Source of the DNA: an uncultured Pseudomonadota bacterium
GTDB taxonomy: Bacteria; Pseudomonadota; Gammaproteobacteria; Burkholderiales; SG8-39
Reading direction: 5' to 3'
DNA length: 64,000 bases
Assembly: GCA_903834835.1 (NCBI GenBank)
Contig: CAILKO010000057.1
Coordinates: 62,001 to 126,000, forward strand
Under the pieces are notes generated by a model. That model saw only the letters and a list, made by a program, of their open reading frames with translations. It did not search any database and was not told the origin of the DNA. Below, piece by piece: positions 35,691 through 44,294 of the stretch (within the stretch, counting starts at the first letter, position 1; each line of letters opens with the position of its first letter). Position numbers and translations under genes: made by a program.

Positions 35691-37255
35691 GCGAGACCGT
35701 CGTCTACGTGCCGGGCGATGCGGCTGCAATTGCAGTCGGCGCGGATCGCGTTGCGCAGGCGCTGCAGGCCGAGGCGGGCGCGCGCGGGCTGGCGCTGCGC
35801 ATCGTGCGCACCGGCTCGCGCGGCCTGCTGTGGCTCGAGCCGATGCTGGAAGTCGCCACGCCCGCGGGTCGCATCGCCTACGGGCAGGTTGCGGAGGCCG
35901 ATGTGCCCGGGCTGCTCGATGCGGGCCTGCTCACGGGCGGGGCGCATGCGCTGCGCATCGGCGCACCGGAGGCGCATCCGTATCTGCGCGACCAGCAGCG
36001 GTGGGTGTTCGCGCGTTCGGGCATCGTGGATCCGGCTTCGCTCGATGACTATCTCGCTCACGGGGGCTATCGCGGCCTGCGGCGCGCACTCGGCATGCTG
36101 CCCGCGGCCATGGTGGCCGAGGTCGAGGCCTCGGGTCTGCGCGGTCGCGGCGGCGCCGCCTTCCCGACCGGCATCAAGTGGCGCACGGTACTCGGCGCGA
36201 ATGCGACGCAGAAGTACGTGGTCTGCAATGCGGATGAAGGCGATTCGGGTTCCTATTCCGACCGCATGCTTATGGAGGGCGACCCCTGCGCGCTGATCGA
36301 AGGCATGACGATCGCCGGGGTCGCGGTCGGTGCGAGCGAAGGCTGGATCTACCTGCGTTCGGAGTACCCGCATGCGAAACGCGCGCTGGAAACGGCGATC
36401 GAGGGCGCGGTGCGCGGCGGCTACCTCGGCAACAGCGTGCTCGGCTCCGGACGTGCGTTTCACCTGCGACTGCGTATCGGTGCAGGCGCCTATGTCTGCG
36501 GCGAGGAAACCGCGCTGCTCGAAAGCCTCGAAGGGAAACGCGGCGTGGTGCGTGCCAAGCCGCCGCTGCCCGCCATCGCGGGGCTGTTCGGCCGGCCGAC
36601 GCTCGTCAACAACGTGGTGACGCTGGCGAGCGTGCCGGCGATCTTCGAGCACGGCGCGGCCGCCTATGCGGCGCTCGGCAGCGGGCGTTCGCGCGGCACG
36701 CTGCCGTTGCAGCTTGCGGGCAATGTGAAGCGCGGCGGTCTGGTGGAGGTGCCCTTCGGCATCAGCCTGCGCGCCCTCATACAGGACTACGGCGGCGGCA
36801 CCGCGAGCGGCCGGCCGGTGAAGGCGGTGCAGGCGGGCGGTCCGCTCGGCGCCTATCTCACCGAGCGGGACTTCGACCTGCCGCTCGACTACGAAGCCTA
36901 TGCCGCACGCGGCGCGCTGCTCGGGCATGGCGGCTTTGTCGTCTTCGACGATCGTGCCGACATGCCGAAGCTCGCGCGTTACGCGATGGCCTTCTGCGCG
37001 GCCGAATCCTGCGGCAAATGCACGCCCTGCCGCATCGGATCCACGCGCGGCGTGGAGGTGATCGACCGCATCGTCGGCGCGCGGGCCGTCGAAGACCGCA
37101 CGCGCAACGTGGTGTTGCTGCGCGAGCTTTGCGATACGATGACCCACGGCTCGCTCTGTGCGCTCGGCGGGCTCACACCCTTGCCGGTGCTGAGCGCGCT
37201 GGACAAATTCCCCGCGGAGTTCGGCATCGCGAGCGACGCTGTGGCAGGTTCCTGA
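35687..37255 (+). CDS. fdsB: NAD-dependent formate dehydrogenase, beta subunit
   Basis: A 522-residue NuoF-like subunit. The N-terminal region is a NuoE-like thioredoxin fold. Then GLRGRGGAAFPTGIKW marks the FMN site, CNADEGDSGSYSDR the NAD site, and ESCGKCTPCRIGSTRG the [4Fe-4S] cluster loop. It carries FMN and reduces NAD. It overlaps fdsG by 4 bases and precedes fdsA by 12 bases. Confidence 0.94.
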   Translation: MSETVVYVPGDAAAIAVGADRVAQALQAEAGARGLALRIVRTGSRGLLWLEPMLEVATPAGRIAYGQVAEADVPGLLDAGLLTGGAHALRIGAPEAHPYLRDQQRWVFARSGIVDPASLDDYLAHGGYRGLRRALGMLPAAMVAEVEASGLRGRGGAAFPTGIKWRTVLGANATQKYVVCNADEGDSGSYSDRMLMEGDPCALIEGMTIAGVAVGASEGWIYLRSEYPHAKRALETAIEGAVRGGYLGNSVLGSGRAFHLRLRIGAGAYVCGEETALLESLEGKRGVVRAKPPLPAIAGLFGRPTLVNNVVTLASVPAIFEHGAAAYAALGSGRSRGTLPLQLAGNVKRGGLVEVPFGISLRALIQDYGGGTASGRPVKAVQAGGPLGAYLTERDFDLPLDYEAYAARGALLGHGGFVVFDDRADMPKLARYAMAFCAAESCGKCTPCRIGSTRGVEVIDRIVGARAVEDRTRNVVLLRELCDTMTHGSLCALGGLTPLPVLSALDKFPAEFGIASDAVAGS

Positions 37256-37267
37256 GCGGAGGCGAAC

Positions 37268-40126
37268 ATGCTGTCCCGATTCGATACTGATCACGGCACG
37301 CCGGAACGCAGCACCGATGCGGCGGTCACGCTCGAGATCGACGGCGTGAGCGTCACGGTGCCGGCCGGCACCTCGGTGATGCGCGCGGCCTCGGATCTCG
37401 GTTCGAAGATTCCGAAGCTCTGCGCGACCGACAGCCTGGAAGCGCACGGATCCTGCCGCCTGTGCCTGGTGGAAATCGAGGGGCGCAAGGGCTATCCGGC
37501 TTCCTGCACCACACCCGTGGAGCCCGGCATGCGGGTGCGCACGCGGTCCGAGGGCATCGATCGTCTGCGCCGCGGCGTGATGGAACTCTATATCTCGGAC
37601 CATCCGCTCGATTGCCTCACCTGCCCGGCGAACGGCAATTGCGAGCTGCAGGACATGGCGGGCGCGGTGGGCTTGCGCGAAGTGCGTTATGGCTACGAAG
37701 GGGCGAATCACTTCGAGTCGAAAAAGGACGAGAGCAATCCCTATTTCAGCTACGACCCGTCGAAGTGCATCGTCTGCAGCCGCTGCGTGCGCGCCTGCGA
37801 CGAAGTGCAGGGCACCCATGCGCTGACCCTGACCGGGCGCGGCTTCGGCGCGCGGGTCACCGCGGGTGCAAACGAAAATTTTCTGGAATCCGAGTGCGTG
37901 TCCTGCGGCGCCTGCGTCCAGGCCTGCCCGACCGCGACGCTGACCGAAAAATCGATCATCCGCTTCGGACAGCCGCAGAAGAGCGTCGTCACGACCTGCG
38001 CCTACTGCGGCGTCGGCTGCTCGTTTCGCGCCGAGGTCCAGGGCAGTCGGGTCGTGCGCATGCTGCCGAACAAGGACGGGCAGGCGAACCACGGCCATTC
38101 CTGCGTGAAGGGACGCTTCGCCTGGGGCTATGCGACCCACCCGGACCGGATCACCAAGCCGATGATCCGCGCGAAGATCAGCGATCCCTGGCAGGAAGTG
38201 TCCTGGGATGAGGCGATCGCGCATGCAGCCGAGCGCTTCAGGGCTATCCAGCGCAAGTACGGACGCAACGCGATCGGCGGGGTCACGTCCTCGCGCTGCA
38301 CCAACGAGGAAACCTATCTCGTGCAGAAGATGGTGCGCGCGGCCTTCGGCAACAACAATACGGATACCTGCGCGCGCGTGTGCCATTCGCCAACCGGCTA
38401 CGGTCTGAAGACCACGCTCGGCGAATCGGCCGGCACGCAGAACTTCGATTCCGTGGAGCAGGCGGATGTCATCGTCGTGATCGGTGCGAATCCCACGCAG
38501 GCGCACCCGGTGTTCGCCGCGCAGTTGAAGCGCAGGCTGCGCGCCGGCGCGCGTCTCATCGTCATCGATCCGCGCGCCATCGAGCTCGTGCGCTCGCCGC
38601 ATATCGGGGCCGACTTCCACCTGCGGCTGCGCCCTGGCACGAATGTGGCGGTGGCGAATGCGCTCGCGCATGTGATCGTCACCGAGGGTCTTGCGAACGA
38701 GGAATTCGTGCGCGAGCGCTGCGAGGCGGAAGCCTATGCGCGCTGGAAGGCCTTCATCACGAAGCCGGAGAATTCACCCGAGGCACTCGAGGCCGCGAGC
38801 GGGGTGCCTGCGGCGGATGTGCGCGGCGCGGCGCGGCTCTACGCGACCGGCGGCAATGCGGCGATCTACTACGGTCTGGGGGTCTCCGAGCACGCCCAGG
38901 GATCCACCATGGTGATGTGCATCGCGCATCTGGCGATGCTCACCGGCAACATCGGGCGCCCCGGCACCGGCGTGAATCCGCTGCGCGGCCAGAACAACGT
39001 GCAGGGCGCCTGCGACATGGGCTCGTTTCCGCATGAACTGCCAGGCTACCGTCACCTGTCGGACGCGGTCACGCGCGCGCTGTTCGAATCCGACTGGGGT
39101 GTGCCTCTGCAGGACGAGCCCGGCCTGCGCATCCCGAACATGCTGGACGCGGCCCAGGACGGCAGCTTCCGCGGCCTCTACGTGCAGGGCGAGGATCTGC
39201 TGCAGTCCGATCCGAATACGAGCGAAGTGGCGCGCGCGCTGGAGGCGCTCGATTGTCTCGTGGTGCAGGACATCTTCCTGAACGAGACGGCCAAGTACGC
39301 GCACGTGTTCCTCCCGGGCTCGAGCTTCCTCGAGAAGAACGGCACCTTCACCAATGCCGAGCGGCGCATCTCGCGCGTGCGCAAGGTGATGCCGCCGCTC
39401 GCGGGCAAGGAGGACTGGGAGGTCACGATGGCGCTGTCGGAGGCGATGGGCTATCCGATGCGCTACGGCCACCCGTCCGAAATCATGGACGAGATCGCGC
39501 GCCTCACGCCGAGCTTCGAGGGTGTGAGCTACGAGAAACTCGAGCGTCTGGGCAGCATCCAGTGGCCCTGCAATGCGCAGGCGCCCGAGGGCACGCCGGT
39601 GATGCACGTGGGCGAGTTCGTGCGCGGCAAGGGAAAGTTCGTGATCACAGAGTACATCCCGACCGACGAGCGCACGAGCGAGCGCTTCCCGCTGCTGCTC
39701 ACCACCGGGCGGATACTCAGCCAGTACAACGTGGGCGCGCAGACGCGGCGTACGGACAATCTCGCCTGGCACAGCGAGGACCGGGTGGAGATCCATCCGC
39801 ATGACGCCGAACAGCGCGGCATCGTCGAGGGCGACTGGGTCGGCATCATGAGCCGGGCGGGCGAGACGGTGCTGCGTGCAGTCGTGACCGACCGTGTCGC
39901 GCCGGGCGTCATCTACACGACCTTCCACTTTCCGGAATCGGGCGCGAACGTGATCACCACCGACAACTCCGACTGGGCGACGAACTGCCCGGAGTACAAG
40001 GTGACCGCGGTGCAGGCGACCCGCGTGACCCAGCCCTCGGAATGGCAGCACAAGTACCGGCGCATGGACGCGGCGCAGCGCGCGCTGCTCGGCGCACGGC
40101 GCAGGCGCGACACCGCCCCCACCTGA
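37268..40126 (+). CDS. fdsA: NAD-dependent formate dehydrogenase, alpha (catalytic) subunit
   Basis: A 952-residue molybdenum enzyme subunit. The N-terminal part is NuoG-like: the [2Fe-2S] loop around GSCRLCLVEIEG, DCLTCPANGNCELQ, then CIVCSRCVRACDEVQG and CVSCGACVQACPTA as ferredoxin clusters. The catalytic part starts at CAYCGVGCSF for the proximal cluster, and the active-site Cys lies in CARVCHSPTGYG, so this is a Cys and not a selenocysteine enzyme. It oxidises formate to CO2. The ATG follows GGAGG. The fold and order match FdsA of Cupriavidus-type enzymes. Confidence 0.95.
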   Translation: MLSRFDTDHGTPERSTDAAVTLEIDGVSVTVPAGTSVMRAASDLGSKIPKLCATDSLEAHGSCRLCLVEIEGRKGYPASCTTPVEPGMRVRTRSEGIDRLRRGVMELYISDHPLDCLTCPANGNCELQDMAGAVGLREVRYGYEGANHFESKKDESNPYFSYDPSKCIVCSRCVRACDEVQGTHALTLTGRGFGARVTAGANENFLESECVSCGACVQACPTATLTEKSIIRFGQPQKSVVTTCAYCGVGCSFRAEVQGSRVVRMLPNKDGQANHGHSCVKGRFAWGYATHPDRITKPMIRAKISDPWQEVSWDEAIAHAAERFRAIQRKYGRNAIGGVTSSRCTNEETYLVQKMVRAAFGNNNTDTCARVCHSPTGYGLKTTLGESAGTQNFDSVEQADVIVVIGANPTQAHPVFAAQLKRRLRAGARLIVIDPRAIELVRSPHIGADFHLRLRPGTNVAVANALAHVIVTEGLANEEFVRERCEAEAYARWKAFITKPENSPEALEAASGVPAADVRGAARLYATGGNAAIYYGLGVSEHAQGSTMVMCIAHLAMLTGNIGRPGTGVNPLRGQNNVQGACDMGSFPHELPGYRHLSDAVTRALFESDWGVPLQDEPGLRIPNMLDAAQDGSFRGLYVQGEDLLQSDPNTSEVARALEALDCLVVQDIFLNETAKYAHVFLPGSSFLEKNGTFTNAERRISRVRKVMPPLAGKEDWEVTMALSEAMGYPMRYGHPSEIMDEIARLTPSFEGVSYEKLERLGSIQWPCNAQAPEGTPVMHVGEFVRGKGKFVITEYIPTDERTSERFPLLLTTGRILSQYNVGAQTRRTDNLAWHSEDRVEIHPHDAEQRGIVEGDWVGIMSRAGETVLRAVVTDRVAPGVIYTTFHFPESGANVITTDNSDWATNCPEYKVTAVQATRVTQPSEWQHKYRRMDAAQRALLGARRRRDTAPT

Positions 40127-40141
40127 TCGGGACGGCAGACC

Positions 40142-40384
40142 ATGGAGATCGCCAAGCTGGTGAAGATGGCCAACCAGATCGAAGGCTTCTTTCGCGGCGA
40201 AGCGGACAGCGAGGCGGCAGTCGCCGGTATCGCGAGCCACCTGCAGCGCTTCTGGGAGCCGCGCATGCGCGCGGCGATCATCGCGCACTGCGCATCCGGA
40301 GGCGAGGGCCTGGGCGAACTCGCGCGGCGCGCGGTCGGGCGCCTTGCGCCGCCGCCGCCGCCGCCCGCCGGCACCGCGCATTGA
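40142..40384 (+). CDS. fdsD: Formate dehydrogenase delta subunit
   Basis: A small protein of 80 residues with the usual FdsD opening, KLVKMANQIEGFFRG, and then VAGIASHLQRFWEPRMR. FdsD is needed for assembly or stability of the formate dehydrogenase. It lies 15 bases after fdsA and is followed at once by fdhD, whose possible TTG start overlaps the fdsD stop. Confidence 0.92.
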   Translation: MEIAKLVKMANQIEGFFRGEADSEAAVAGIASHLQRFWEPRMRAAIIAHCASGGEGLGELARRAVGRLAPPPPPPAGTAH

Positions 40385-40422
40385 GCGCGCGGCAGCAATC
40401 CGAATATTCCCCGGGGCCCGCG

Positions 40423-41247
40423 ATGCCCGATGCGGAGGCCTTCGCCTCGGGCACCGGGAGCTATCCGGCCGAACGCTACGCCGCCGACGCGCTTGCGCCG
40501 CAGGCACGCGAGGAAATCCTGGTCGAGGAAACACCGGTTGCACTCAATTACAACGGCGTCGCGCATGCGGTGATGATGCTGACGCCGACCGATCTGGAGG
40601 ATTTCGCGGTCGGTTTTTCGCTCTCCGAAGGCATCGTTGCCTCCGTGGCCGAGATCGCAGAGCTCGACGTGCTGCCCTCGCGCCGCGGCGTGGCGATCAT
40701 GATGCGGATTCCCGAAGCGCGCGCGGCCGCGCTTGCCACGCGGCGGCGCAGCCTGCCGGGCTCCGGAGCCTGCGGGTTGTGCGGCGTGGAGCAGCTGGAG
40801 GACCTGCTGCGCGAGCCCGCGGCGCTCGATCGGTCGCTGCGTATCGCGCCGGCGGCGCTGCGCCGCGCGCTCGAGGCGCTGTCGGCGCGGCAATCGCTCG
40901 GCCAGCGCACCGGCGCCGCGCACGCGGCGGCCTGGGTGACGACTGACGGCGAACTGCGGGCGCTGCGCGAGGATGCCGCGCGCCACAGCGCGCTCGACAA
41001 ACTGCTCGGGCATCTCGCGCGCAGCGGCCTGAATGCGCGCGAGGGCTGGCTGCTGCTCACCTCGCGCGCAAGCTACGAACTGGTGCAGAAGGCCGCTTTC
41101 GCCGGCATCGAGCTGCTGGCGGCGGTGAGCGCCCCGACCGGCCTTGCAGTGCGGCTCGCCGAACGCAGCGGCATGACGCTCGTGGGTTTCGCGCGCGAAG
41201 GACGCTTCACCTGCTACGCGCATGGCGGGCGGATCGCCGGGCACTGA
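40423..41247 (+). CDS. fdhD: Sulfur carrier protein FdhD for formate dehydrogenase activation
   Basis: A 274-residue FdhD. It shows EETPVALNYNGVAHAVMM, PTDLEDFAVGFSLSEGI, the sulfur-carrying loop GACGLCGVE with CxxC, and the late LTSRASYELVQKAAFAGIELL and CYAHGGRIAG. FdhD transfers sulfur to the molybdenum cofactor before it enters FdsA. The ATG at 40423 is chosen; an in-frame TTG at 40381 overlapping the fdsD stop would add 14 residues and would allow coupling. It is the last gene of the operon. Confidence 0.91.
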   Translation: MPDAEAFASGTGSYPAERYAADALAPQAREEILVEETPVALNYNGVAHAVMMLTPTDLEDFAVGFSLSEGIVASVAEIAELDVLPSRRGVAIMMRIPEARAAALATRRRSLPGSGACGLCGVEQLEDLLREPAALDRSLRIAPAALRRALEALSARQSLGQRTGAAHAAAWVTTDGELRALREDAARHSALDKLLGHLARSGLNAREGWLLLTSRASYELVQKAAFAGIELLAAVSAPTGLAVRLAERSGMTLVGFAREGRFTCYAHGGRIAGH

Positions 41248-41271
41248 CGCAGCATCCACCGGAATGAAAAC

Positions 41272-41301
41272 GGGCCGCGCCGGAATGTTCCGGGGCGGCC
41301 C
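41272..41301 (-). terminator. Strong hairpin between fdhD and the convergent cupin gene
   Basis: GGGCCG-CG-CCGGAA-TG-TTCCGG-GG-CGGCCC is a long interrupted stem. On the minus strand it is followed by CGTTTTC, so it best serves as terminator of the cupin gene ending at 41331. It may also stop fdhD transcripts, although no T run follows on the plus strand. Confidence 0.7.
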
Positions 41302-41330
41302 GATGCGGTCCGACGCGAGCCGCGCGCGGA

Positions 41331-41786
41331 CTACTTCAGCGAGAAGAACTGGCCTTGCAAGGGGATGCGCTCGACTTCCTTGTTTTCGACCGACATGCCG
41401 TCGAAGGGGCGGCCGTCCGGGAAGGCGCGGGAGTCCGCGGGCCACTGGGTCGCCGCACCCACGCGCAGCATCACGAGGTTCTCCGGGGCCGAGCTCTGGA
41501 ACCAGTAGCACACGCCGCGCGGCAGCATGATGCCTTCGTTCTTCTTCACCACGCGCAGGTTGTCGTCGGTCTCCAGGCGAAAGGTTGCCTCGCCCTGCAT
41601 CACGACAAAAGTGTGGTCTTCGTGCGGATGCATGTGCATGGCGTTCTCGCCGCCTGCTGCATAGACCTTGACCACGACCTTCATCAGGTCGGTTTCCGCC
41701 ATCGGGTTGTCCTGGCGTCCCTGCTTGAGCAGCGGGGATGTCAGCGAAAAGAACTGGGCCTGCGGCTTTACCTGGGGTGCGTTCAT
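41331..41786 (-). CDS. Cupin domain protein
   Basis: A 151-residue cupin from the ATG at 41786, with AGGAGG upstream. The metal site is AMHMHPHEDHTFVVMQGEATF, followed by NEGIMLPRGVCYWFQ. The sequence is near that of small cupins that tolerate or process aromatic acids, but no function can be fixed. It is divergent from the formate channel gene, and the FNR box at 41971-41984 lies in the shared upstream region. Confidence 0.75.
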   Translation of the reverse strand: MNAPQVKPQAQFFSLTSPLLKQGRQDNPMAETDLMKVVVKVYAAGGENAMHMHPHEDHTFVVMQGEATFRLETDDNLRVVKKNEGIMLPRGVCYWFQSSAPENLVMLRVGAATQWPADSRAFPDGRPFDGMSVENKEVERIPLQGQFFSLK

Positions 41787-41970
41787 GTTTCCTCCTGGGT
41801 GGATGGATGCGGCCGCTGCGACGCGGGCTGCGCGCCGCGTACCGCCTACCCTTTGGGGCGGAGCGGACCGGATGCCGTGCGGGAAGCGCGGCGGATGATA
41901 GACCCGTGGCGAGACGCCCACAACCCGCAGTTTCGCTCTGCCCGGTGCGGCAACGGCGGTTTGGCACGCC

Positions 41971-41984
41971 TTGACATGTGTCAA
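41971..41984. promoter_or_regulatory. FNR box 1, TTGAC-ATGT-GTCAA
   Basis: A perfect dyad of the FNR type. Its centre is at 41977.5, exactly 41.5 bases before the A of the focA ATG at 42019. That ATG has no Shine-Dalgarno sequence. If the A is +1 this is a standard class II FNR position. It is also upstream of the cupin gene on the other strand. Confidence 0.75.
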
Positions 41985-42018
41985 GCGCGCCCCCGGGGCT
42001 GGCTGCTACCGTGCATTC

Positions 42019-42867
42019 ATGCCTGAAATCTACGGACTCGACGCCTACGCTCCCGCAGAGATTGCGCACCGGGTGGAGGCGGTCGGCGTCGCCAAGGCAC
42101 GGCTGCCGCTGGTGCAGACCCTGATGCTGGGCCTGCTCGCAGGGGCTTTCATCGGGCTCGGCGCGCTGTTCTCCACGATCGTGGTGAGCGATGCGTCGAT
42201 CGGCTACGCGGGCGCGCGCATCGGGTCGGGGCTGTGCTTTTCGCTCGGCCTCTTCCTGGTCGTCGTGGCCGGTGCAGAACTCTTCACCGGGAACAATCTG
42301 CTTGCGATGGCGGCGGCGGCCGGAAAAATCCGCCCGTTCGAGCTCGCGCGCAACTGGGTGCTCGTCGCGCTGGCCAACTTCGCGGGCGCTGCCGGCCTCG
42401 CGCTCATCGTGTACCTGTCCGGGCACTGGGAAATGAATGGCGGAGCCGTCGGCCAGGCGTATCTGAAAATCGCGGCGCACAAGGCGGCGCTGGATCCCTG
42501 GCGAGCGTTCCATCTGGGCGTGCTGTGCAACGTGCTGGTCTGCCTGGCTGTCTGGATGGCGATGGCGGGGCGCACTGTCGTGGATAAATTCATTGCCGTA
42601 CTCATGCCGGTCTCTGCATTCGTCGCCGCGGGCTTCGAGCACTCGGTCGCCAACATGTACTACTTTCCCCTCGCGCTGCTGCTGAAGCGCGCGGGTGTGC
42701 CGCTTCCTGCGGGTGCCGATGCAATAACCGTGGGGGCGATGTTCGGCAATCTCGGGCCGGTCATCGCAGGCAATCTGATCGGCGGCAGCGTGCTGGTCGG
42801 ACTGGTGTACTGGGCGATCTATCTGAGGCCGTCGTCCGTAGATAGTAACAAAAACGTTACTAAATAG
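42019..42867 (+). CDS. Formate/nitrite transporter family channel
   Basis: A 282-residue membrane protein of the FNT family. It shows LMLGLLAGAFIGLGALF, AGAELFTGNNLL (the FNT signature region), NWVLVALANFAGA, LGVLCNVLVCLAVWMA, AAGFEHSVANMYYFPLA and LGPVIAGNLIGGS, which make the six membrane helices and central His. It exchanges formate, nitrite or similar monovalent acids. It is preceded by FNR box 1 at -41.5. Its last ten codons (DSNKNVTK) are encoded by palindrome copy B, so its natural C-terminus may have been replaced. Confidence 0.9.
   Translation: MPEIYGLDAYAPAEIAHRVEAVGVAKARLPLVQTLMLGLLAGAFIGLGALFSTIVVSDASIGYAGARIGSGLCFSLGLFLVVVAGAELFTGNNLLAMAAAAGKIRPFELARNWVLVALANFAGAAGLALIVYLSGHWEMNGGAVGQAYLKIAAHKAALDPWRAFHLGVLCNVLVCLAVWMAMAGRTVVDKFIAVLMPVSAFVAAGFEHSVANMYYFPLALLLKRAGVPLPAGADAITVGAMFGNLGPVIAGNLIGGSVLVGLVYWAIYLRPSSVDSNKNVTK
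42843..42862. repeat. 20-bp palindrome, copy B of TAGTAAC-N6-GTTACTA
   Basis: TAGTAAC-AAAAAC-GTTACTA lies inside the last codons of the formate/nitrite channel gene, 224 bases before the BON lipoprotein start. It is identical over all 20 bases to copy C at 47760-47779. Confidence 0.7.
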
Positions 42868-43086
42868 ACCGGGACCATCGCCAGGCTTCTCCGGGACGTT
42901 TTCGAGTGCCCGGCGGACTGCCGGAACGACACGCGCCGTCTCAGACGCGCAGGGTGTGTGCGCCAGAGCACGGTGTCGCGTCCCCGGAACGGACACACTT
43001 GCGCTGCACCATAGTACCGGCGCTGTCCCACCTCCGCTGCTGGCGGAGAGCCGAGGGAATCGCAAAACAAACTGAAGGAGTTCTTC

Positions 43087-43398
43087 GTGAATTCAACCAA
43101 GCGCATTGCAATGACAGCCGCCGCATTCTTGATGGCGGCCCTGATGGGTTGTGCAGGAACGACCACCAGAGAGGGCACCGGCGAATACGTCGATGACTCC
43201 GTGATCACGACCAAGGTGAAGGCCGCGATCTTCAACGAACCGACGCTGAAATCATCCGAGATCAACGTGGAGACCTTCAAGGGAACCGTGCAGCTGAGCG
43301 GCTTCGTCAGCACTCGCGCGGAAATCGATCGCGCCGCTGCGCTTGCCCGCGCCGTGGAGGGGGTCGCCACCGTCAGAAACGACATGCGGCTCAAGTAA
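43087..43398 (+). CDS. BON domain periplasmic lipoprotein
   Basis: A 103-residue protein from a GTG at 43087 with a very good CTGAAGGAG site. The signal peptide ends with a lipobox, ALMGCAG, so Cys22 is probably lipidated. A single BON domain follows: DDSVITTKVKAAIF, LKSSEINVETFKGTVQLSG and VATVRNDMRL. BON domains bind phospholipids and are found in OsmY-type stress proteins. The 219-base leader upstream (42868-43086) holds no gene. Confidence 0.85.
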   Translation: MNSTKRIAMTAAAFLMAALMGCAGTTTREGTGEYVDDSVITTKVKAAIFNEPTLKSSEINVETFKGTVQLSGFVSTRAEIDRAAALARAVEGVATVRNDMRLK

Positions 43399-43422
43399 TC
43401 CGGGTTCACGAGCGCCGGTCCG

Positions 43423-44184
43423 GTGCATCGCGCCGGCCGGCGCGAATCCGAACAGGGGACGGGCCATGAACCGGGATCGCATCGCCGGGCGCGCGAGATG
43501 GCTGAAGGGTTGTCTGATGGAGGCCTGGGGCAGTTTCACACACCGGCCGAGAACGGTGATCTCGGCACGGCGTCACCAGACTGCCGGGAACATCCAGGCG
43601 GCTTACCGGAATACAAGGCCGCACATGCGGCATGTTCTACGCATTCAGGAAATGCAAAAGACATCTGCGCGGCAGAGGCCAAAGGCCGGGAAAAGGTGGC
43701 CAAGGCCGAACTCGAGGAACGTCATGAGCCGGGATCGAAGTCCGAGCGCCGCGTAGGTATCGCCAAGGCTGAGGCTGCGCATGCCATCGCACGGGAAAAA
43801 TGCGACGACAAGACAGACGATGCCAAGAAGAACTGTCTGAAAGACGCAAAAGAGGAAGAGACACGGGCGAAGACCGCGGCACGCGCGCCGATGAAGCTTG
43901 CGGCGGCGACGGAAGCCAAGGCCGCTCCCGCCGCCAAGACCGGAGCGGAATCGACCGGGGAATATGTGGATGACGCCGTGATCACCACCAAGGTGAAGGC
44001 TGCGGTTCTGCAGGAGACGACGCTGAAGTCGGCGGAAATCAACGTGGAAACGCTGCGTGGCACAGTCCAGCTCACCGGCTTCGTGCGCTCGCGTGCCGAC
44101 ATCAACAAGGCCGTTGAAATCGCCAAGGCGGTCAAGGGCGTGAAGTCGGTCAAGAACGACATGATCCTCAAGGGTACGCAGTAA
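43423..44184 (+). CDS. BON domain protein with YKAA-type repeats; 5' end uncertain or disrupted
   Basis: From about 43605 the frame reads YKAAHAACSTHSGNAKDIC, then EAKGREKVAKAELEER and AREKCDDKTDDAKKNCLKDAKEE. This is the Cys-containing charged repeat found in periplasmic proteins of Burkholderiales, which usually begin with a signal peptide. A BON domain follows from about residue 180, very like the one in the gene before (DDAVITTKVKAAV, INVETLRGTVQL). The first 60 residues from the GTG at 43423 look non-coding and no signal peptide is visible. The true 5' part seems lost in a fusion with the csbD-like frame. Confidence 0.6.
   Translation: MHRAGRRESEQGTGHEPGSHRRAREMAEGLSDGGLGQFHTPAENGDLGTASPDCREHPGGLPEYKAAHAACSTHSGNAKDICAAEAKGREKVAKAELEERHEPGSKSERRVGIAKAEAAHAIAREKCDDKTDDAKKNCLKDAKEEETRAKTAARAPMKLAAATEAKAAPAAKTGAESTGEYVDDAVITTKVKAAVLQETTLKSAEINVETLRGTVQLTGFVRSRADINKAVEIAKAVKGVKSVKNDMILKGTQ
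43466..43756 (+). pseudogene. CsbD-like stress protein, apparently fused out of frame to the next gene
   Basis: An ATG at 43466 opens a frame reading NRDRIAGRARWLKGCLMEAW and later RRHQTAGNIQAAYR, which follows the CsbD pattern (DxxxGxxxxxKGxxxExWG, RRxQxxGxIQxxYG). After about 47 residues, near 43605, the similarity stops and the frame runs on as unlikely basic sequence to 43756. At the same point the overlapping frame becomes the YKAA-repeat protein. This suggests a deletion that joined csbD to the following gene. A sequencing frameshift is another possibility. Confidence 0.5.
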
Positions 44185-44198
44185 CAGGCTCACCGCCG

Positions 44199-44236
44199 CC
44201 GGCGGGCAGCGGGGGAAACCCCGCGCCGCCCGCCGG
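44199..44236. terminator. Strong hairpin after the second BON gene
   Basis: Outer arms CCGGCGGGC and GCCCGCCGG enclose an inner GCGGGG-GAAA-CCCCGC stem. It lies 15 bases after the BON gene stop and before FNR box 2. There is no T run, so termination efficiency is uncertain. Confidence 0.55.
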
Positions 44237-44247
44237 ACGGACCGGCC

Positions 44248-44261
44248 TTGACGCCGGTCAA
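44248..44261. promoter_or_regulatory. FNR box 2, TTGAC-GCCG-GTCAA
   Basis: A perfect TTGAC/GTCAA dyad centred at 44254.5. This is 40.5 bases before the A of the ATG at 44295, which again lacks a Shine-Dalgarno sequence. Position fits class II FNR activation of a leaderless transcript. Confidence 0.7.
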
Positions 44262-44294
44262 TCGCCCGTTGGCGGAATAGTCGATCCTCGGCTC

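Noticed and set aside
38371-38400. Possible selenocysteine at the formate dehydrogenase active site
   Set aside because: The active-site codon in CARVCHSPTG is TGC for Cys; there is no in-frame TGA and no SECIS need.
35579-38671. Very long open frame on the minus strand opposite fdsB and fdsA
   Set aside because: It is antisense to well-supported Fds subunits, is rich in Arg, Ala, His and Asp without any domain, and comes from the third-position GC bias.
42843-42862. Palindromes B, C and D as intrinsic terminators
   Set aside because: The stems are only 7 bp and AT-rich with no T run after them, and copy A sits between divergent genes, where a terminator is not expected.
39913-43065. Long minus-strand frame over fdsD, fdhD, the cupin gene and the FNT gene
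   Set aside because: It crosses several real genes and one strong hairpin and has no recognisable domain; only the small cupin at 41331-41786 is real on this strand.
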